Positions 40,913-49,486 of a stretch of 64,000 bases of DNA are shown piece by piece. The stretch is from positions 1 through 64,000 of the forward strand of contig JBAXPV010000019.1 of the NCBI GenBank assembly GCA_037132075.1, read 5' to 3'. The notes beneath the pieces were generated by a model that saw only the letters and a program-made list of their open reading frames with translations, was not told the origin of the DNA and did no database searches. A program made the translations under genes and the position numbers. Source of the DNA: JBAXPV01 sp037132075 (GTDB lineage Bacteria > Bacteroidota > Bacteroidia > Bacteroidales > CAIXZF01). The first letter of the stretch is position 1. Every line of letters starts with the position of its first letter.

Positions 40913-43033
40913 CTAGTAGAACTTTACCCTGTTGTCAACAAGTTTAGCCATCTTTTCAAGTGTCTGGTAAGCCTGTCCTGCAACCCTGTTGGTAAATCCA
41001 AAACTGACCTGGCGCTGAAACATGGTATAATCTTTTGTTTCAGGAGCTTCTTTGATAGAATCTAACATCACCACATATACTGCATTGTTTCCTTTAACAG
41101 GGGCAGAAATGCCTTTTAGCTTCATATTTGAGATGGTTCCGAGAACTTCTGGCTCTGGACCAAATTTAGGCAGGTTGCCGGAGAAAAATACTACATCTGC
41201 AATGGTGTCAACCTTTGAAGTGATCTTGGTGGCAAGCTGATATAAGTCGGTAGTGCCGGATTGTTTCATTTTTTCAATCAGCTTTTCAGACTTTTTATCG
41301 CGACGAACCAATGGTTCGATCTGTTTCTTGAGTTGGTCTAAAGGTGGGATTCCTTTGTCGCGAAGTTCACGTACTGCGGCAACAACATAAGAACCTTCAA
41401 TCTCGAATACGGAACTCACACTCTCTTTTTTGGTCTCATCATTAAATGCCCACTGAACAACATTACGTGCACCGGCTAATCCGGGAAGACTGTTGTCCAT
41501 TGCATGAAGATAATCGGCAACTCTCTTATTCAGAGCCTTTGCCTGGCATGTTTTCTCAAAAGCTTCAAGGGTAGTATTGTCACCGGCAAATTCGCTGGCT
41601 TTGGCATAAATGTCCTGAATTGTCTTTCCTGAAGGCTCGATACGGCGATCCAGGATCGCAACTTTTACTTTTTTCACAGCAGCTTTCTTGTCGGCAATCT
41701 GAATCAGGTGAAAGCCGAAGACAGTCTCCACAAGTTTGATTTCGCCAACATTGCCTTTTACGCATGCTTCATTGAAAGGGCTAACCATGGACCCATCAGT
41801 AAACCAACCCAAATCGCCGCCTTTGGCTTTGTTAGAGTTGTCGTCACTCAGACTTGCTGCAATGGCAGGAAATTGTGCGGCGTTCTTTTTCAAAATGACC
41901 ATAAGGCTGTCAGCCATTTTTTGGGCTTTTTCTTTGGTACGGGTGATTTTTTGATCACCGACAGCAGAGCCTGCGAACGAAATGAGGATATGGCTTGCCT
42001 TCATTGAGTCCGGACGCATCTGAACATCCAGCAATTTGGCCATTGAATATTTGTTATTCTCAATAAAAGGAGGAATGAAAGTGCCAACAGCTGAGTTGAA
42101 CATGGCAGAATCAATCCGGGGCAGCAGGACATGAGCCTTTTTCCAGGTACTGTCATATTTTGTGTCGGAATTGGCATTCACATAATTCGGGACATCGGTA
42201 GACTGGGAAAATTCCTGGTAAATTTTGGCTACATCCTCGGCGATTTGTTTGCGGTCAGTTTCAGAAGGCAGAAGTTCGAAAAGGACATAGTCCATGTCGC
42301 GACTAGCTTCCTGGTCATACTGATTTTTGTTCTCATCATAATATTTCTGATAGTCAGCATCTGTCAATGTGATCGTCTTGTCATCAACAGTCTGGTAAGG
42401 AGCTGCAACCATGCGAACGTTATATCGGCGGTTCTTCTCAACATAATCCCTTTGAAGGAAAGCTTTTGGCATATAATATGCCTTACCAAGCAAGTTGTTG
42501 TATTTGGTATTCAGACGATCTTCTTTGATGGCTTTTTCAAGCATCAGCCAGTTTTTCTTCTGAGCAGGCTCAACCTGGTCGAGTTGTTTCAGAAAATTCA
42601 CGACAAGTTGCGGATTGTATTGTTTGGTATTGGGATCCTGGAAATACTGAAGGATGTATTGGTGAGGATTCTTTCCCTGAACAAGGTCAAATAATTCATC
42701 CGTGGAAACAGCAACACCCAGATTATCATATTGTTTTCCAAGGACAAGATCCCGGACCATTTGGTTCCAGGTCTGTTGCCTTACATTAAAGACTTCATCA
42801 GAAGTGAGTTTGTCTTTTTTGTCTCTTTGTTTTGTATTCTCAATCTGCTCATCCACTTTCTGTGCAAAGTCAACATACGGAATATTCTCCCCGGCAACTT
42901 CTCCTACATAATTTACTTGTTTGCCACGCTTCCCGGGTTTCAAAAAATCCCCAAGGACAAAAGCAGCGAGCGCAATACCAATGATGATGATAATGAGTCC
43001 TGAACGCTTACGAATCTTACCAATAATGGCCAT
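40913..43033 (-). CDS. PpiD/SurA-like periplasmic peptidyl-prolyl isomerase
   Basis: 706 residues from the ATG at 43033; the in-frame ATG at 43102 lies upstream of the promoter and is rejected. One membrane anchor (GLIIIIIGIALAAFVLGDFL) is followed by a SurA_N-like chaperone domain (VRQQTWNQMVRDLVLGKQYD). A parvulin PPIase domain lies around residues 340-440 (KASHILISFAG, KGGDLGWFTDGSMVSPFNEA, FGFHLIQI). The C-terminal portion resembles the second SurA/PpiD lobe. It acts on outer-membrane protein folding from the inner-membrane face. It is monocistronic, with its own promoter and terminator. Confidence 0.92.
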   Translation of the reverse strand: MAIIGKIRKRSGLIIIIIGIALAAFVLGDFLKPGKRGKQVNYVGEVAGENIPYVDFAQKVDEQIENTKQRDKKDKLTSDEVFNVRQQTWNQMVRDLVLGKQYDNLGVAVSTDELFDLVQGKNPHQYILQYFQDPNTKQYNPQLVVNFLKQLDQVEPAQKKNWLMLEKAIKEDRLNTKYNNLLGKAYYMPKAFLQRDYVEKNRRYNVRMVAAPYQTVDDKTITLTDADYQKYYDENKNQYDQEASRDMDYVLFELLPSETDRKQIAEDVAKIYQEFSQSTDVPNYVNANSDTKYDSTWKKAHVLLPRIDSAMFNSAVGTFIPPFIENNKYSMAKLLDVQMRPDSMKASHILISFAGSAVGDQKITRTKEKAQKMADSLMVILKKNAAQFPAIAASLSDDNSNKAKGGDLGWFTDGSMVSPFNEACVKGNVGEIKLVETVFGFHLIQIADKKAAVKKVKVAILDRRIEPSGKTIQDIYAKASEFAGDNTTLEAFEKTCQAKALNKRVADYLHAMDNSLPGLAGARNVVQWAFNDETKKESVSSVFEIEGSYVVAAVRELRDKGIPPLDQLKKQIEPLVRRDKKSEKLIEKMKQSGTTDLYQLATKITSKVDTIADVVFFSGNLPKFGPEPEVLGTISNMKLKGISAPVKGNNAVYVVMLDSIKEAPETKDYTMFQRQVSFGFTNRVAGQAYQTLEKMAKLVDNRVKFY

Positions 43034-43071
43034 CTTATCTATATTAATTAGAGGTTTTCGAAAAAAGTCTG

Positions 43072-43103
43072 CAAACGTACGGAGAATTTTTGACCTATAC
43101 AAA
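43072..43103 (-). promoter_or_regulatory. Promoter of the ppiD-like gene
   Basis: On the minus strand TTTG (43103-43100), a 20-base spacer and TACGTTTG (43079-43072), a full match to the Bacteroidota consensus. The transcript would start near 43065, about 32 bases before the ATG at 43033. Confidence 0.78.
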
Positions 43104-43210
43104 TTTCTGTTATTAGGTCTGATTTAGTGGTGATTGCGGCTTGACAATTGCCCCTTTACAACAAGAGGCTGATTTTTTTCTTTCCTTTGTATGAAACTCA
43201 CAGCCCTGCC

Positions 43211-43888
43211 ATGCCCGTTTTCTGCCTTCCAAGCGAGCTCATTTTCCCGGACCCAGCCCTTGCAGAACCTGATGGCCTGATTGCCATTGGTGGAGACCTC
43301 AGTGCGGAGCGACTGTTACTCGGCTACCAATATGGGATCTTTCCCTGGTTTTCCCGGAGAGACCCGATTATGTGGTGGTCTCCTGATCCACGTTTTGTGC
43401 TGTTTCCGGAGAATTTCAAAGTGTCAGCCAGCCTGTCAGCTCTTGTCCGCAAAGGGAAATACCGCGTCACCTTCGATACTGATTTTGCCAATGTTATCAA
43501 GCATTGTGCCGACGTAAAAAGGACTCATGAAACGGGAACCTGGATCACAGCCGACATGAAAAAGGCCTACATAAACCTTCATCACCTGGGCTTTGCACAT
43601 AGCGTAGAGACCTGGCAAGAGGATAGACTGGTCGGTGGATTATATGGCATCTCACTCGGGAAAGCCTTTTTTGGGGAATCGATGTTTCATACAGCAACTG
43701 ATGCATCAAAAGTGGCTTTATTCCATCTTGTTCAGCAACTAAAAACCTGGAAATTTGATTTTATCGACAGCCAGCTTCGCACAGAACACCTGGTTCGACT
43801 GGGTGCTGAAGAGATACCACGGGAAAAATATCTGAATTTACTTGACGAAGCATTGTTAAGCGAGACACTTAGGGGCAAATGGACCTGA
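43211..43888 (+). CDS. aat: Leucyl/phenylalanyl-tRNA-protein transferase
   Basis: 225 residues from the ATG at 43211; the frame is open to 43148 but homology begins at MPVFCLPSEL. Family hallmarks: FPDPALAEPDGLIAIGGDLS, YGIFPWFSRRDPIMWWSPDPR, GTWITADMKKAYINLH, GGLYGISLGKAFFGESMFH and DSQLRTEHLVRLGAEEIPR. It adds Leu or Phe to N-terminal basic residues for ClpS/ClpAP proteolysis (N-end rule). Its stop (43886-43888) directly abuts the stop of the convergent ABC ATPase gene with no spacer. Confidence 0.95.
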   Translation: MPVFCLPSELIFPDPALAEPDGLIAIGGDLSAERLLLGYQYGIFPWFSRRDPIMWWSPDPRFVLFPENFKVSASLSALVRKGKYRVTFDTDFANVIKHCADVKRTHETGTWITADMKKAYINLHHLGFAHSVETWQEDRLVGGLYGISLGKAFFGESMFHTATDASKVALFHLVQQLKTWKFDFIDSQLRTEHLVRLGAEEIPREKYLNLLDEALLSETLRGKWT

Positions 43889-45622
43889 TCAGGAGCTGAA
43901 TTTTGGAATAGCCTTGATGAGACTTTGCGTATAAGTGGTTTGCGGGTTGAAATAAACTTCATCTGCTTCTCCCATTTCAACGATTTTGCCGTCTTTCATC
44001 ACGGCAATGCGGTCCGACATGTATTTTACAACACCCAGGTCATGAGAGATAAAGATATAGGTGAAGCCAAAATCACGCTTCAGCTCATTGAGCAGGTTCA
44101 GCACTTGGGCCTGGACGGAGATATCCAGCGCACTAACACTCTCATCGCAGATGATGAAATCAGGATCCACGGACAGGGCCCTGGCAATACAGACCCGTTG
44201 GCGCTGACCACCTGAAAACTCATGCGGATAACGATCATAGTGATTGGCCTCAAGCCCGACCTTTTCCAATAAGACCAATACCCGTTTTTTGCGGCTTGCT
44301 TTGTTTCCATAAAGACTGTGGACTGTCATCGGCTCCATAATGCTGTCACCCACGGTTCGTCTGGGATTCAGTGAAGAATAAGGATCCTGGAAGATTATCT
44401 GCAAGTCTTTCCGCATCAAGCGCATCTGTCGCTCCTTCAGAGCCATGAGATCCCTTCCTTTATAGATTACCTGGCCATCCCTGGCCTGGATCAGACCCAA
44501 CATGGTTCTGCCAAGACTGGTTTTTCCGCAACCGGATTCACCTACCAGGCCTAATGTTTCTCCAGGGAAAATCTCAAAACTTACTTCGTCGACCGCTTTC
44601 AGAAAGTCAGCCGGCTTGAAATATCCTTCTTTTTTACGGGTAAACCAGGTGTTCAGTTGATTTACCTTCATCACAGGCTCCTGTCCAAATAATGAATCAA
44701 GATGTTCTTTCCGCTCTTCTCTGGAAATACGGAGTGAGTCATCCTGAATTTTCGTGTTTTTCTCAGGATTGTCAAGAAACTCTGCGACAGTAGGCAGTCG
44801 TTTGAGCCTTAAGCCGTGGGGTGGGCGACAGGCCATCAACCCGAGGGTATAGGGATGAGATGGATTTGTAAAAATCTTCTCTGCCGGACCATATTCCACG
44901 ACTTCTCCATTATGCATGACAGCCACATGATGCGCAAGCTGGGCAACAACAGCAAGGTCATGGGAGATAAACAAGATGCTGATGCCATGTCTTTCCTGCA
45001 GATCTTTTAAAAGCTCCAGGATGGTTTTCTGAACAGTGACGTCCAGCGCGGTGGTGGGTTCGTCAGCGATAAGCAATGCAGGTTTACAAGCCATAGCCAT
45101 GGCAATCATCACCCTTTGTTTTTGCCCTCCTGAAATCTGATGCGGGTAAGATTGATACATCTCTTCTGCCCTGGGTAGTTTTACTTCTTCAAATAATGCC
45201 AGTGTCCTTTTTTTTGCATCGCTGGCATTGAGTCCTTCGTGCAGGCGGAGCACCTCAGCCACTTGCTTTCCGCAACGCATCACAGGATTTAGCGAAGTCA
45301 TCGGTTCCTGGAAGATCATAGAAATGGCTTTACCCCTGAGTTTCCGCATCTCCTTCTCAGGCAAACTGAGAATATCATAGGTTTCGACTGGAGAAGGACA
45401 GAAAACGATCTTTCCTTCACTGATCCTGGAGATCCCGTCTGGAAGCAAACGCAGCACTGATAAGGCAGAGACAGATTTTCCACTTCCGCTTTCCCCTACG
45501 ATTCCCAATGTCTTTCCCCTTTCCAGGCTAAAGCTCACGCCATGAATAGCCTCATGCCATCCGGTTTCATTGCGAAACTCCACGGCTAAGTCACTGACGC
45601 TAAGCAGGATGTTATTTTTCAT
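43889..45622 (-). CDS. Fused double ABC ATPase of a peptide transporter (DppD-DppF type)
   Basis: 577 residues from the ATG at 45622; the longer frame to 45940 runs into the divergent comF gene and is not supported. Two complete ABC cassettes: Walker A GESGSGKS and GESGCGKT, signatures ISGGQKQRV and FSGGQRQRV, and Walker B LLIADEPTTALD and FIICDESVSALD. After the first cassette comes the oligopeptide-transporter C-terminal region (TNPSHPYTLGLMACRPPHG). Such single-chain DppDF or YejF-like proteins power import of di/oligopeptides or nickel. No permease or binding protein is adjacent. Confidence 0.93.
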   Translation of the reverse strand: MKNNILLSVSDLAVEFRNETGWHEAIHGVSFSLERGKTLGIVGESGSGKSVSALSVLRLLPDGISRISEGKIVFCPSPVETYDILSLPEKEMRKLRGKAISMIFQEPMTSLNPVMRCGKQVAEVLRLHEGLNASDAKKRTLALFEEVKLPRAEEMYQSYPHQISGGQKQRVMIAMAMACKPALLIADEPTTALDVTVQKTILELLKDLQERHGISILFISHDLAVVAQLAHHVAVMHNGEVVEYGPAEKIFTNPSHPYTLGLMACRPPHGLRLKRLPTVAEFLDNPEKNTKIQDDSLRISREERKEHLDSLFGQEPVMKVNQLNTWFTRKKEGYFKPADFLKAVDEVSFEIFPGETLGLVGESGCGKTSLGRTMLGLIQARDGQVIYKGRDLMALKERQMRLMRKDLQIIFQDPYSSLNPRRTVGDSIMEPMTVHSLYGNKASRKKRVLVLLEKVGLEANHYDRYPHEFSGGQRQRVCIARALSVDPDFIICDESVSALDISVQAQVLNLLNELKRDFGFTYIFISHDLGVVKYMSDRIAVMKDGKIVEMGEADEVYFNPQTTYTQSLIKAIPKFSS

Positions 45623-45691
45623 GATTTTTTCGCTTTTTTCTTTCCAGTGAAGGGGCATTTTTCCGTACAAAGATATAGTAAAAGCACTGTG

Positions 45692-46387
45692 ATGAAATTC
45701 TCTTTTCTTAATGACCTGATGTCTTTGTTTTTCCCCCGTACCTGCCTGGCTTGTGGGAAAAACCTCCTGACTCATGAGAACCTGGTTTGCGAACCTTGTC
45801 TCTTTCACCTGCCCCGTACCCGATTTCACCTTGAAGCGGATAACCCGGTTGTGAGGGCTTTTTGGGGGAAAGTCCCCCTGGTACATGCTACCGCATTTCT
45901 CTATTATGCCAAAGGTAATAGGGTACAGCGCCTCATCCATGCACTGAAGTATAAAGGCGAAAAGGAACTCGGTCCTTTCCTGGGGAAGATCTTTGCTGAA
46001 GAACTCCGCGCCCAGTCAGTCTTTCCAGCGGCAGAGGCGATTGTTGCCGTTCCGCTGCATCCCACACGACTCAAAAAACGTGGCTATAACCAGGGAGAGC
46101 TTATCGCAGAAGGACTCTCCGAAGTACTCGGCATTCCTTTACTTACAGGCATTATGATAAGGTCGAGAGCCACCGAAACACAGACACGAAAAAGCCGCTA
46201 TGATCGCTGGAAAAATGTGGAGGATATTATCCATATCAAAGATGCCTCCGCCATTACTGGTAAAAACCTGCTGCTGGTGGATGATGTCCTGACAACCGGC
46301 AGTACCATGGAAGCTTGTATCCAGGCCCTGATTCAGATCCCGGGAGTCAGCGTCAGTGTGGCGGCGGTGGGATATGCTTCCCGGTAA
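45692..46387 (+). CDS. ComF family phosphoribosyltransferase-like protein
   Basis: 231 residues from the ATG at 45692. An N-terminal zinc-finger-like CLACGKN...CEPC motif is followed by the PRTase domain, with PRPP loop LLVDDVLTTGSTMEAC and an upstream VPLHPTRLKKRGYNQ. ComF/GntX proteins take part in DNA uptake or processing in some bacteria; the role here is unknown. Divergent from the ABC ATPase (69 bp between starts). Confidence 0.92.
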   Translation: MKFSFLNDLMSLFFPRTCLACGKNLLTHENLVCEPCLFHLPRTRFHLEADNPVVRAFWGKVPLVHATAFLYYAKGNRVQRLIHALKYKGEKELGPFLGKIFAEELRAQSVFPAAEAIVAVPLHPTRLKKRGYNQGELIAEGLSEVLGIPLLTGIMIRSRATETQTRKSRYDRWKNVEDIIHIKDASAITGKNLLLVDDVLTTGSTMEACIQALIQIPGVSVSVAAVGYASR

Positions 46388-46446
46388 AAGATAATTTTTG
46401 CATCCTCGAATCTGCCTATCAGCCGATTTTCGCATGAAATTTATTC

Positions 46447-47637
46447 TCAGCTTTCCCGTTTAATCACAATCGCCGTGCTCACACCACCACCGCCACAGAT
46501 GCTTGCCACCAAAAATTCCTTATCCAGGCGTTTCAGCGCATAATAGCCTGTTACCATGATGCGGGCACCGCTGATGCCGGTGGGATGACCAAGAGCAATG
46601 GCACCACCGTTTACATTTAGTTTGGATCGGTCCCATTTCAGTACTGCTTCATTTGACAGTACTTGCACAGCAAAAGCTTCATTGACCTCAATGAGATCCA
46701 TGTCAGCCAGGCTTAGTTTGGCCCTTTTTAATGCTTCGGGAATAGCAAAAGCAGGCCCTTCGCCCATGGTGGAAGGTTCCACGGCAATTTGGGCATAGGA
46801 TTGAATGGAGAAAAGGGGTTTGATCCCTAACTCCAGTGCTTTCTTCCGGTGTGTGACAATCATGGCAGTGGCTCCGTCGCTCAGGCCACACGAATTTCCA
46901 GCAGTTACCGTACCTTCCTTTCTGAATGCGGGCTTAATGGCGGCCATTTTCTCCTGGTTGATATCATAACGGATAGTCTCGTCTTTGTCGAAGGAAAAAG
47001 CCGGCGTCTTTCCTGCTGCCGGGATCTCAATGGAAACTATCTCAGCATCGAAGCAGCCGTTTTTCTGGGCTGCAGCGGCTTTGAGGTGACTTTCCACGGC
47101 AAAGGCATCCTGTGCCTCACGGGAGATTTTATATTTGTCAAATAGATTTTCGGCAGTTTCGCCCATCCCCTGGCCAATCAGCGGATCGATGCTGTCGCTC
47201 CAGCCATCTTCCAGGGTTTTATTGCCCATTTTGAAACCATCCCATCGGGCACCTTTGAGCAGGTAAGGAATTGAACTCATGCTGTCGAATCCTCCTGTGA
47301 CCACAACTTCTACATCACCCGACATTATGCCTTGGGCAGCGAGTGCTACGGAACGCATCCCTGACGGACACGCCATGTTGAGGGTGATGGCAGGACGTGA
47401 AGGGGAAACGCCGCCTCTTACTGCTGCTGTACGTGCAGGGTTAGGTCCATTGCCCGCCTGGCGGCAGCTGCCCAGGATCACATCATCGACTTGTTCCCCT
47501 GTGAGATTTGCACGTAGCAGGGCTTCACGAACGGCGATGGCACCAAGGTCCCAGGAAGGGATATTTTTCAGAGTACCGCCAAATTTCCCCATGGCAGTGC
47601 GGCAGGCGGAGATAATTACAATATCATTCAAGTTCAT
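46447..47637 (-). CDS. Acetyl-CoA C-acetyltransferase (thiolase)
   Basis: 396 residues, thiolase family. It opens IVIISACRTAMGKFGGTLKN. The nucleophilic Cys lies in LNMACPSGMRS, where most relatives have CGSG or CASG, so the Pro after Cys is unusual. Later motifs are NVNGGAIALGHPTGISGAR (His) and the second Cys in VASICGGGGVS. As last gene of the aromatic block it should cleave acetoacetyl-CoA to two acetyl-CoA. It follows the SDR gene by 27 bp. A specificity other than acetoacetyl-CoA is possible. Confidence 0.9.
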   Translation of the reverse strand: MNLNDIVIISACRTAMGKFGGTLKNIPSWDLGAIAVREALLRANLTGEQVDDVILGSCRQAGNGPNPARTAAVRGGVSPSRPAITLNMACPSGMRSVALAAQGIMSGDVEVVVTGGFDSMSSIPYLLKGARWDGFKMGNKTLEDGWSDSIDPLIGQGMGETAENLFDKYKISREAQDAFAVESHLKAAAAQKNGCFDAEIVSIEIPAAGKTPAFSFDKDETIRYDINQEKMAAIKPAFRKEGTVTAGNSCGLSDGATAMIVTHRKKALELGIKPLFSIQSYAQIAVEPSTMGEGPAFAIPEALKRAKLSLADMDLIEVNEAFAVQVLSNEAVLKWDRSKLNVNGGAIALGHPTGISGARIMVTGYYALKRLDKEFLVASICGGGGVSTAIVIKRES

Positions 47638-47664
47638 ATGAGTTCTTTATTAGATTGTTAAAGT

Positions 47665-48408
47665 TTAAATATATTGGCCCCCATCTACTTTGATGACTTC
47701 GCCTGTGATGTGTTTTGCCAGGTCTGAGGCAAGGAATGCAACAAGGTTGGCGATGTCTTCCGGCTGACCAATTCTTTTTAAAACGATATCTTCCAGGGCT
47801 GCTTCCCTGACACTGGCATCAGCATTCTTCATCATGTCGGTCTCGATAAGTCCGGGTGCCACAGCATTTACATTGATGTTGTATTTGCCAAGTTCTTTAG
47901 CCACGGTCTTTGTGAGGCCGATGATGCCGGCTTTTGAGGCTGCATAGTTGGCCTGTCCGAATTTTCCTCTCAATCCATTGATAGAAGTGATGTTGATGAT
48001 CTTCCCAAATTGCTGATCCCGAAAGACAGGCGATACGGCCCGGATGTAATTGAAATATCCTTTGAGATTTACATTCATGACTTTATCCCATTGCTCCTCT
48101 GTCATCTTCCAGATAACGCCGTCCCAGTTGATTCCGGCATTGTTGACCAGGATGTCGAGGCTGCCAAAAGTCTCAATGACGGTTTTCACAGTTTCTCCGG
48201 CTGCCGTAAAATCAGAAATATCAGCCTGGATAATGATGGCTTTGCGGCCCATGGCTTCTATCTCTTTGACTACAGCTTCAGCTTCTTCGCGATGAGCACG
48301 GGCGACGAGGGCAACATTGGCACCCCATTCTGCGAGTTTCAGGGCGATGGCAGCGCCTATGCCGATATTGCCACCGGTTACGATTGCATTTTTGTTGTTG
48401 AGATTCAT
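47665..48408 (-). CDS. SDR oxidoreductase, acetoacetyl-CoA reductase/FabG-like
   Basis: 247 residues from the ATG at 48408 (the frame opens nine codons earlier in a poly-T region). Classical SDR features: NAIVTGGNIGIGAAIA, NNAG in LDILVNNAGINWDG, catalytic Ser in INITSINGLRGKFGQ, and Y-x3-K in NYAASKAG. It ends DLAKHITGEVIKVDGGQYI, like PhaB/FabG. Likely activity: NAD(P)H-linked interconversion of 3-oxoacyl- and 3-hydroxyacyl-CoA, here perhaps acetoacetyl-CoA in the lower benzoate pathway. A 142-bp spacer with an inverted repeat separates it from the reductase genes upstream. Confidence 0.88.
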   Translation of the reverse strand: MNLNNKNAIVTGGNIGIGAAIALKLAEWGANVALVARAHREEAEAVVKEIEAMGRKAIIIQADISDFTAAGETVKTVIETFGSLDILVNNAGINWDGVIWKMTEEQWDKVMNVNLKGYFNYIRAVSPVFRDQQFGKIINITSINGLRGKFGQANYAASKAGIIGLTKTVAKELGKYNINVNAVAPGLIETDMMKNADASVREAALEDIVLKRIGQPEDIANLVAFLASDLAKHITGEVIKVDGGQYI

Positions 48409-48423
48409 ATTGTTTTTTTTCAA

Positions 48424-48534
48424 CACAAAGGTCACCAGGCTAATTTCACAAGGGACACAATGGTTATTTATTATATGGTTATATGTTTAGTTTTATATTT
48501 ATACTTGTGTCCTTTGTGCTGTTTCCCCTTTGTG
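48424..48534. repeat. Imperfect inverted repeat with AT-rich centre
   Basis: Inner arms CACAAGGGACACAA (48447-48460) and TTGTGTCCTTTGTG (48505-48518) pair at 13 of 14 positions. Outer arms CACAAAGG (48424-48431) and CCTTTGTG (48527-48534) pair fully. The 44-bp centre is almost only A/T. It fills the spacer between hcrB and the SDR gene. Candidate MITE-like intergenic element or large operator. Confidence 0.55.
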
Positions 48535-48550
48535 ATCCTTGCGGTAAAAA

Positions 48551-49486
48551 TCAAATCAGCCCAAGCTGTTTAAAACTTCGTTTCAGGAAAACGGGAATCA
48601 TTTCTTTTCGATAGGACTTAGAATAGGTGTCATTATCTACAAGCCTGGTGTTGGAGATTGCCTGGCTGGTGAGAGATTCCAAATCATCACCCATGAAACC
48701 ATCAACAATGACGGGTTTTGTATGAACGCCTCCCAGCACAATCCTTATTTTTCCTGTATCATCGATCGAAACCGATGTTGTGAGCGAAGTAAAATCAAGG
48801 GTTTCGCGCTTCCTGAGTTTTTTATATACAGCCCTAATAGATTCATTCAAGGGAAGATGAATCGCAACAATCAAAGAGTCCTGGCTTAACAGCCTGGGAT
48901 TGACTCCATCACCGGAATAGATATTTTCAAGTGGAATAATCGTTTTTCCCCGGGAATCCATGACTTCAATATTTGCAAAAAGACTGATTAAAGCAACAGC
49001 AGTATCAGAGACAAATTTTGACAAACAATTTTTTGTTCCTCCTGTTGCCAGGCAAGTATTCCCATTGCATTTCAGGCAATAGCCAGCGGCTTCCCGCCAC
49101 CATTCACTTTGATTGTAGAATGAACAACGGTTTTCGCACAAAAGGTTCCCTCCTAATGTTGCTGTTTTACGAATTGTTGGAGAGGCTACGGAATGGGCAG
49201 CTTCTGACAAAAGCGGGAAAAGCTCGGTTATTTTCGAATGAAATTGAAGATCTTCCAGGCAAACCAGCGAGCCGATACTCAGGAAAGTCTCGCTTACCGT
49301 AATTTCTTTCAGGGCAGCAATTCCTGAAATATCAATCAATACATCCGAATCGTCATTCCCCTGGTACTTATTCACGATGACATCTGTACCTCCGGCCAGA
49401 AACCTGGACTTGCCCTCATTTTCTTTAGCCAGTGAAATCGCATGTTCAATGGAAATTGCTTTACTATATGTTTTTGCTGAGATCAT
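48551..49486 (-). CDS. hcrB: 4-Hydroxybenzoyl-CoA reductase beta subunit (FAD and extra [4Fe-4S])
   Basis: 311 residues of the FAD-binding subunit of the xanthine oxidase family: FLAGGTDVIVNK and TATLGGNLLCENRC bind FAD. Inserted after the second motif is the ~40-residue loop diagnostic of 4-hydroxybenzoyl-CoA reductase, with Cys121, Cys137, Cys145 and Cys154 (NRCSFYNQSEWW, GYCLKCNGNTC, TKNC). I recall ligands Cys122, 138, 146 and 155 for the Thauera aromatica protein, an offset of one. The loop carries a low-potential [4Fe-4S] cluster that lets the enzyme work as a reductase removing the para-hydroxyl from 4-hydroxybenzoyl-CoA to give benzoyl-CoA. It overlaps the upstream gamma-alpha gene by 4 bp. 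Confidence 0.93.
   Translation of the reverse strand: MISAKTYSKAISIEHAISLAKENEGKSRFLAGGTDVIVNKYQGNDDSDVLIDISGIAALKEITVSETFLSIGSLVCLEDLQFHSKITELFPLLSEAAHSVASPTIRKTATLGGNLLCENRCSFYNQSEWWREAAGYCLKCNGNTCLATGGTKNCLSKFVSDTAVALISLFANIEVMDSRGKTIIPLENIYSGDGVNPRLLSQDSLIVAIHLPLNESIRAVYKKLRKRETLDFTSLTTSVSIDDTGKIRIVLGGVHTKPVIVDGFMGDDLESLTSQAISNTRLVDNDTYSKSYRKEMIPVFLKRSFKQLGLI

Noticed and set aside
42131..42694. Plus-strand frame of 187 codons within the ppiD-like gene
   Set aside because: It is the antisense shadow of a well-supported gene, with Phe/Ile/Val-rich low-complexity translation.
43034..43102. N-terminal extension of the PpiD-like protein
   Set aside because: A full -33/-7 promoter occupies this stretch, so translation must begin at 43033.
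45623..45940. Long N-terminal extension of the ABC ATPase
   Set aside because: It overlaps the coding region of comF on the other strand and lacks similarity; the Met at 45622 precedes the first conserved strand.
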